In this document: piece by piece, positions 59,700 through 64,000 of the stretch | Layout: the number at the start of each line of letters is the position of its first letter | Numbering within the stretch: position 1 is the first letter of the stretch | Assembly: GCF_900101755.1 (NCBI RefSeq) | Contig: NZ_FNAE01000001.1 | Coordinates: forward strand, 1,550,001 to 1,614,000 | Source of the DNA: Ectopseudomonas alcaliphila | Lineage (GTDB): Bacteria > Pseudomonadota > Gammaproteobacteria > Pseudomonadales > Pseudomonadaceae | Direction: 5' to 3' | Length of the DNA stretch: 64,000 nt | The notes under the pieces: generated by a model | Database searches by the model: none | Told to the model about the DNA's origin: nothing | The model's input: only the letters and a program-made list of their open reading frames with translations | Program-made: the position numbers and the translations under genes

Positions 59700-60701
59700 T
59701 CACCCCTTGCGCTTGGCCCAGGCGCCCAGCTCTTTCATCAACACTCGCTCCTGCCCGGCGATGCCACGGAGCATCTCGGCGATTGGCCTGAAATCCGGCG
59801 CCTCGCCCTTGCTGCGGCTGGCCCGCACGCAGGCCGAAGCGAACTGGCGCCAGTCGTCGCCCACCGCCGTCAGCCGGGACGAAGCCTCCTGCAGGCTGGC
59901 ATCGCCGATCTTCTCGCCAGCCTCCTGCAGGAAGCTGGCGTACATGAAGCGGAAACCCGCACCACCGGTGCCGATCTCCTCTTGCATGCGCACGATATGG
60001 GTGAGGTACAGGCGGTTGTACTTGGCCTGCGCCGGATCCAGCGCTTCGACACACTTGGCCAGGTGCTGGATGCCACGAATGCCGATCCACGGCAGTGGCA
60101 TGCCGTCGAGGATGCGCGAGGTGGACAGTACGCTCTGGCGAATCAGGCGTTCCCAGTCCTGATCCGGCGACACGTCATCGAGGTAGTACATCAGGCCCTT
60201 GGCCGCCAGCGCGCCCTTGGCGAAGCGCGCCTTCTGCAGATCGGCACTGGCGCAACGCACCGGTTCCTCGAACACCGGGTCGCTGAGCAGATATTCATCG
60301 CCCTCGCGCCCATACGCCAGCAGGTTGTGCGCGTTGAAGTGAAAGCGCATTTCCGGCGGGAAGTACGGCAGCCAGAACACCGAACTCTGCAAACCCGCCA
60401 GGCGGCCGCTGTCCAGCGCCGCATCCAACGCCACACGGCCCTGCTCGGGACTGGCAAAGGTACGGCTGGTCAGGCGCACGCCGAGGCGTTTGCTCAGGGT
60501 CTTGATCAGGTGCCGTGGCGGCATGCGGTAGGCAATCAGTGGCATGCCACCGAGCTTGACGATCGGCAGGTAGGCGAAGGCCAGACCCGATGCCAGGCCG
60601 AAAGCCATCGGCTCGCTCATCGGCAAACCGGCGTGAGTCAGCAGGCTGGCCATGACACCACTTTCGCAGTGGGCGCTCTGGCGGTGTTCGAACGCGGTCA
60701 T
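59700..60701 (-). CDS. BtrH-type acyl transfer protein (BtrH N-terminal domain, DUF4872-like C-terminus)
   Basis: 333 residues from the ATG at 60701 (overlap ATGA with the gene at 60698). HCESGVMASLLTHAGLP near the N-terminus resembles the BtrH peptide-like cysteine active site; BtrH moves an acyl group from an ACP to an amine in butirosin synthesis. The rest (GISEPMAFGLASG-like, then the helical C-terminal half) fits the family. In this locus it is a candidate for moving a polyene or alkyl chain. No enzyme assay is known to me for a pigment pathway. Confidence 0.78.
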   Translation of the reverse strand: MTAFEHRQSAHCESGVMASLLTHAGLPMSEPMAFGLASGLAFAYLPIVKLGGMPLIAYRMPPRHLIKTLSKRLGVRLTSRTFASPEQGRVALDAALDSGRLAGLQSSVFWLPYFPPEMRFHFNAHNLLAYGREGDEYLLSDPVFEEPVRCASADLQKARFAKGALAAKGLMYYLDDVSPDQDWERLIRQSVLSTSRILDGMPLPWIGIRGIQHLAKCVEALDPAQAKYNRLYLTHIVRMQEEIGTGGAGFRFMYASFLQEAGEKIGDASLQEASSRLTAVGDDWRQFASACVRASRSKGEAPDFRPIAEMLRGIAGQERVLMKELGAWAKRKG

Positions 60702-61105
60702 GGCAACTCTCTCTGGTAGCGACGCAACTCGTCGACGGTCAGGCCAAAGGCCTCGGCGTAGCGCGCCAGCAGCGAGGTGCTCAAGCGGCGGTAGATTTGC
60801 GGGCGAAAGTGCCGGCGTACCCGCCATTGCCACAGGCCGGTGATCTGCGCCAGCGCGGGTTCATCCATGCGGTAGCGGTACATCAGGCATTTCAGCGGTG
60901 ACAGCTCGCCGCGCTGCCAACCCTCTCTGGCTTCGGCCTCCTGGGCCTCAAGCTCGGCGACGGCAAGCAGCGTGGAATAGGCCTCCGGCTCCCAGCCATC
61001 GCTCTGGGTGCCCTGGTAATGCCCGCTGGCATCCACGGCGTAAACCAGTTTGCTATGGCCACCATAGGTTGAGCTGTGATCCTGGGGAACCTCATCAAGC
61101 TTCAT
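60698..61105 (-). CDS. Hypothetical protein between DarB-like and BtrH-like genes
   Basis: 135 residues from the ATG at 61105 (a TTG at 61111 is possible), overlapping the ketosynthase III gene by 11 nt and the BtrH-like gene by 4 nt. Trp/Arg/Tyr-rich: SKLVYAVDASGHYQGTQSDGWE, then LKCLMYRYRMDEPALAQITGLWQWRVRRHFRP. The last 30 residues (RRLSTSLLARYAEAFGLTVDELRRY) look like a helix-turn-helix. I do not recognise the family. Confidence 0.75.
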   Translation of the reverse strand: MKLDEVPQDHSSTYGGHSKLVYAVDASGHYQGTQSDGWEPEAYSTLLAVAELEAQEAEAREGWQRGELSPLKCLMYRYRMDEPALAQITGLWQWRVRRHFRPQIYRRLSTSLLARYAEAFGLTVDELRRYQRELP

Positions 61106-62252
61106 TGCCAACCACCGTCAGATGCATGAACGCACTGGAGAAACGCCCGCTTTCGGGCACGTAGCAGAGCAGCCGCTGACCACCGTGCAGGCGCCCACCG
61201 TTGAACAGCTCCTCAAGGATGATGAAGATCGACGCCGCGCCGGTGTTGCCCTTGCGGGTCAGGTTGGTAAACCAGCGCTCCATCGGGATCGGCAGATCGA
61301 CATTGGCCAGGCCCACAGCCAGCGGCTCGCGGAAGAATTCCGAGGAGTAATGCGGCAGGAACCAGTCGATGTCCGCCACGCGCAGATCGCGGCGCGCCAT
61401 GATGCGGCGCAGCGCCTCCTCCACGGTGTACTTGACGATGTTCTCGTTGAGCAGTTTGACGTTCTGCTTGATCGCCATCACTGACTGCTTCGCGCGCGCC
61501 TCGGCATCGTAGTGGCTCCAGCCACGCAGTGTGCCGTCCTGCATGTCGGCACCGGCGTACATGCAGGGCGGCATCTGGTCGGCGAACGAAAGGATATCCA
61601 GCCAGTCGACGCGCAGGCTCAGCCCGTTCGGATTGGGGCTATCCTGCAGCAGCACGGCGCCAGCGCCATCGGACAGCATCCAGCGCAGGAAATCCTTCTC
61701 GAAGGCGATCTCCGGGTGACTCTCCAGCTCGTCGACGCGGCTTTCGTATTCGGCGTTGAAGTTGCGTGCCTGCATCAGGGTCGAAGCGACCTCCGAGCCA
61801 CAGGCCACGGCAGTGCGGCTTTCGCCGCTGGTCACGCTCATCCAGGCGTATTTCAGCGCTGTCATCCCACACAGACAGATGCCGGCAGTGGTCGCCACCT
61901 CGCAAGACGGATTGCCCAGCTCGCCATGCACCATCACGGCGTGACCTGGCATTACCTGGTCCGGCGATGATGTGCTGGCTACCAGGCAATCGAGCTGGTT
62001 CAGCTCGAAACCTTCGCCCTGCAAGCCACGTATCGCTTCGGCGCTGAGCTGGGCATTGCTCATGCTCGGCTCACCGGTCGCGGGGTCGATGACATAGTGG
62101 CGCTGCTGAATACCGTTGCGGCGCAGCACCAGCTTGCGCGCACGCGATGGCTTGCCGCCGACCATGCCCAAGCGCGCTTCCATCTGCTCGTTGTCCACGG
62201 GCTCGTGCGGCAGGCAGGCACTGATGCGGTTGATGAATACAGGGGTTGCCAC
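61095..62252 (-). CDS. Beta-ketoacyl-ACP synthase III, DarB-like
   Basis: 385 residues with the GTG at 62252, chosen because CGAGGTAAG lies just upstream; a TTG at 62294 would overlap darA. A FabH-like thiolase fold with cysteine in ATTAGICLCGMTALKYA, histidine in DWFLPHYSSEF and asparagine in RKGNTGAAS. In dialkylresorcinol loci DarB condenses two beta-ketoacyl units, later aromatised by DarA. This and its direct neighbour form the minimal resorcinol pair. Gene symbol left blank because similarity was judged by eye. Confidence 0.82.
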   Translation of the reverse strand: MATPVFINRISACLPHEPVDNEQMEARLGMVGGKPSRARKLVLRRNGIQQRHYVIDPATGEPSMSNAQLSAEAIRGLQGEGFELNQLDCLVASTSSPDQVMPGHAVMVHGELGNPSCEVATTAGICLCGMTALKYAWMSVTSGESRTAVACGSEVASTLMQARNFNAEYESRVDELESHPEIAFEKDFLRWMLSDGAGAVLLQDSPNPNGLSLRVDWLDILSFADQMPPCMYAGADMQDGTLRGWSHYDAEARAKQSVMAIKQNVKLLNENIVKYTVEEALRRIMARRDLRVADIDWFLPHYSSEFFREPLAVGLANVDLPIPMERWFTNLTRKGNTGAASIFIILEELFNGGRLHGGQRLLCYVPESGRFSSAFMHLTVVGNEA

Positions 62253-62271
62253 GGTCTTACCTCGGGTCACT

Positions 62272-63189
62272 TCACTCGCCGGACGGGCCGGCAAAGTAGG
62301 CCTTCTCTCGCTGGATGCGCGCCTTGAACAGCGGGGCCAGCAACTTCTTCAGCAGAGCCGTGATCGGCACCACGGTCAGGATCAGACAAATCAGGAACAC
62401 AATGTACAGCACCAGTCCGGCACCTCGCCGGCGACTCTGCTGCGGGCCCAGCGCCGAGAGCAGACGGCTCCACAGGGTAAAGCTGCGATTACCGACCTTT
62501 TCGCTGGCGATCAGCTTCTCATCCACCTTTACCGCGCCGAGGCCTGCGAGCATCGGCTTGTCGATGGGTTGCCGATCTGCCAGCAGACGACCTGCCATAG
62601 CGTCGCCGAAGCGACTCGCTGCCGCCAATTCCCGCTCGTCGATACCCGCACGCGGCACCCAGCTATAGGGTTTCTGCCGGCCAGTGAACATCCATAGCGG
62701 TGTAGCCAGGAAACTGGCGGCCGTACCGCAGGCGTCGGTCAGTACCACGTTGTCCACCAGCTTCGCGCCGAGTGCCTGCAGACGCGCCTTGACCTTCTCC
62801 TGCGCCATCAGCCACATGTTGCGGCAGCCGATCAAGGTCACCACCGGCGTGCCTTTCAGCAGACGAGCGGCCTCGGGCGAGGCAAGGAAACTGGTGCACG
62901 GCAGCGAGGGCGAGAGGAACCAGACCTGATAAGCCAGAATCACCAGATCGTAGCGCTTGTCGGCATCGACGTTCAGCGGCAGCAAGGGCTGCGGCTTCAT
63001 CAGCACGGTTTCCGGGAAGATGCGAAAGAAGCCGAGAAACGGCCAGGGAAAGGGGAAAGGTTCAGCGGGTTGCAGCGCCAGGAAATCCACCTGAATGTCA
63101 TCGCATTCGCGCAGCGGCGCACAGACCGATTGCACCAAGCGGTCTAATTGGCCGGTCTGTGAGAAGTGGACGACTAAAACATGACGCAT
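62272..63189 (-). CDS. Dialkylresorcinol condensing enzyme DarA-like
   Basis: 305 residues. The flavodoxin-like N-terminus has VVHFSQTGQLDRLV; the C-terminus has one membrane helix (GLVLYIVFLICLILTVVPITALL). Proteins of this shape and length are annotated as dialkylresorcinol condensing enzymes DarA in Pseudomonas and flexirubin clusters; they aromatise the cyclised dione. It is the first gene of the minus-strand operon, 32 nt from the divergent DUF2141 gene. Start and family call are firm; the exact reaction is inferred. Confidence 0.85.
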   Translation of the reverse strand: MRHVLVVHFSQTGQLDRLVQSVCAPLRECDDIQVDFLALQPAEPFPFPWPFLGFFRIFPETVLMKPQPLLPLNVDADKRYDLVILAYQVWFLSPSLPCTSFLASPEAARLLKGTPVVTLIGCRNMWLMAQEKVKARLQALGAKLVDNVVLTDACGTAASFLATPLWMFTGRQKPYSWVPRAGIDERELAAASRFGDAMAGRLLADRQPIDKPMLAGLGAVKVDEKLIASEKVGNRSFTLWSRLLSALGPQQSRRRGAGLVLYIVFLICLILTVVPITALLKKLLAPLFKARIQREKAYFAGPSGE

Positions 63190-63221
63190 TCGCGGCGCAT
63201 TCCCTGCAAAATGGCCGGATT

Positions 63222-63704
63222 ATGCCACAGAGCCTTCTTCAAACCGTAACCCGCCTGTGCCAGCTTTGCCTATTGGTTCCGCTGCTCGCCTGCCAATCGC
63301 TCCAGGCAGGCGATCTGCTGATCGACGTAGAAGGCAAACAGGACCAGGCAAACCTGTACCTGGCGCTGGTACCCGCCGATCAACAGGACTGGCAGCCCCG
63401 CCTGCGCGAGCTGCAGGGAACGGAAACGCCGCTGCGCCTGAGCGATCTTCCGCCCGGTCGCTATGCCGTGCAGGTATTCCAGGACAGCAACGGCAATGGC
63501 CAACTGGATCTCAGCCCCCGCGGTATCCCGCTGGAGCCGATGGGGTTCTCCGGCAATCCGTCGCTCTTCGGCGGCAAACCCACGCCCCAAGACAGCCTGT
63601 TCGAGCATGGCACGACGGATACCCTGATCAGCGTGCGCCTGCACCCACCGCGCAAGAAGAAGGAACACCTGGCGCCGGCAGCGCCGCGCAATGGGGACCG
63701 CTAG
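63222..63704 (+). CDS. DUF2141 exported protein
   Basis: 160 residues from the ATG at 63222. A signal peptide (LCQLCLLVPLLACQSLQAG) is followed by the DUF2141 domain (FQDSNGNGQLDLSPRGIPLEPMGFSGN near residues 85-115). The domain has no assigned function; it often accompanies membrane and pigment genes. An upstream in-frame ATG at 63159 would enter the divergent darA-like gene. It lies at the end of the pigment locus, convergent with hemE. Confidence 0.8.
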   Translation: MPQSLLQTVTRLCQLCLLVPLLACQSLQAGDLLIDVEGKQDQANLYLALVPADQQDWQPRLRELQGTETPLRLSDLPPGRYAVQVFQDSNGNGQLDLSPRGIPLEPMGFSGNPSLFGGKPTPQDSLFEHGTTDTLISVRLHPPRKKKEHLAPAAPRNGDR

Positions 63705-63752
63705 GCCATGTGACGGCCAGGCTGGAAGCCCGCCCGCCACGCAGCCTTCGAC

Positions 63753-64000
63753 TTACCGGTGATACTGCGCCGATAACTCGTGCACGGCCTCGAAGAACGC
63801 GCCAGCGTGAGCCGGATCGACTTCCGGGGTGATGCCGTGCCCGAGGTTGAACACATGGCCGCTGCCGGCACCATAGGCCGCCAGGATACGTGCCACTTCG
63901 GCGCGGATCGCCTCCGGCTTGGCGTACAGCACCGCCGGGTCCATGTTGCCCTGCAGGGCGACCTTGGCACCGACACGGGCGCGGGCGCTGCCGATGTCGC
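63753..64000 (-). CDS. hemE: Uroporphyrinogen decarboxylase HemE, 3' part (5' end outside window)
   Basis: Reads in frame from the window edge to the stop at 63753, about 82 C-terminal residues. [15 protein letters not shown] and [26 protein letters not shown] are HemE signature stretches. The enzyme turns uroporphyrinogen III into coproporphyrinogen III in haem synthesis. The other frame here (63701-63976) is a shadow. The 48-nt gap to the DUF2141 gene has no clear terminator. Confidence 0.94.
   Translation of the reverse strand, partial: DIGSARARVGAKVALQGNMDPAVLYAKPEAIRAEVARILAAYGAGSGHVFNLGHGITPEVDPAHAGAFFEAVHELSAQYHR

Noticed and set aside
63701-63976. Separate 91-codon minus-strand gene at the window edge
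   Set aside because: The hemE frame at the same place carries the conserved HemE C-terminal sequence.

Overview
The window is a GC-rich chromosomal segment of a Pseudomonas species. The block waaG-waaC-waaF-ilvE-glnE, then divergent aceE-aceF, a dipA-type phosphodiesterase, msrA, an acyl-CoA dehydrogenase, a K+/H+ antiporter, a MscK-like channel and selO follows the order I remember from P. aeruginosa PA5010-PA5023. The 28-kb pigment locus in the second half points to the P. mendocina / P. oleovorans / P. alcaliphila side of the genus. The species assignment is inference.

Region 1 (1-34.5 kb) is mostly core genome. It carries LPS inner-core glycosyltransferases, branched-chain transaminase, glutamine synthetase adenylyltransferase, and pyruvate dehydrogenase E1/E2 with a pair of matching palindromic operator-like sites in front of aceE. 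A c-di-GMP patch follows (EAL protein with a degenerate GGDEF site, MsrA, a YjfB-like motility peptide, HD-GYP protein). Then come rlmJ, a nitronate monooxygenase, an acyl-CoA dehydrogenase, envelope ion-homeostasis genes (antiporter, MscK), selO, an SLC13/RCK permease, trxC, a thioesterase, a tandem universal stress protein, a lipoprotein and an orphan ParA ATPase.

Region 2 (34.7-53.0 kb, plus strand) is an aryl polyene (APE) biosynthetic operon. It encodes a KS-like chain length factor, lysophospholipid-type acyltransferase, two ACPs, a COG4648 membrane protein, a fused AMP ligase-dehydratase, GT2, an LpxL-like acyltransferase, a HAL/PAL/TAL-type ammonia lyase, a thioesterase, a LolA-like protein, an MMPL exporter, an antiporter-like membrane protein, a flavin-dependent halogenase-like enzyme, a methyltransferase, a DUF3261 lipoprotein, KS, dehydratase, ketoreductase and KS. 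Most neighbouring genes overlap by 1-28 nt, so the operon is probably translationally coupled from a promoter near 34.6 kb.

Region 3 (53.0-63.7 kb) extends the locus. It has three small exported proteins, a divergent ICMT-like membrane protein, a second compact KS/CLF/ACP/hotdog set fused by overlaps to an ABC-2 exporter, and a minus-strand operon with a DarA-like condensing enzyme, a DarB-like ketosynthase III, a small unknown protein and a BtrH-type acyl transfer protein. The whole reads as a hybrid aryl polyene / dialkylresorcinol (flexirubin-like) pathway: one arm makes an aromatic polyene carboxylate, the other a dialkylresorcinol, and the BtrH-like protein is a candidate for moving an acyl chain. 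I see no phosphopantetheinyl transferase and no dedicated regulator. The window ends in the 3' part of hemE.

Short inverted-repeat elements recur. Two of them lie inside coding sequence and are translated in frame: one in the AMP ligase and one in the signal-peptide region of the LolA-like protein.
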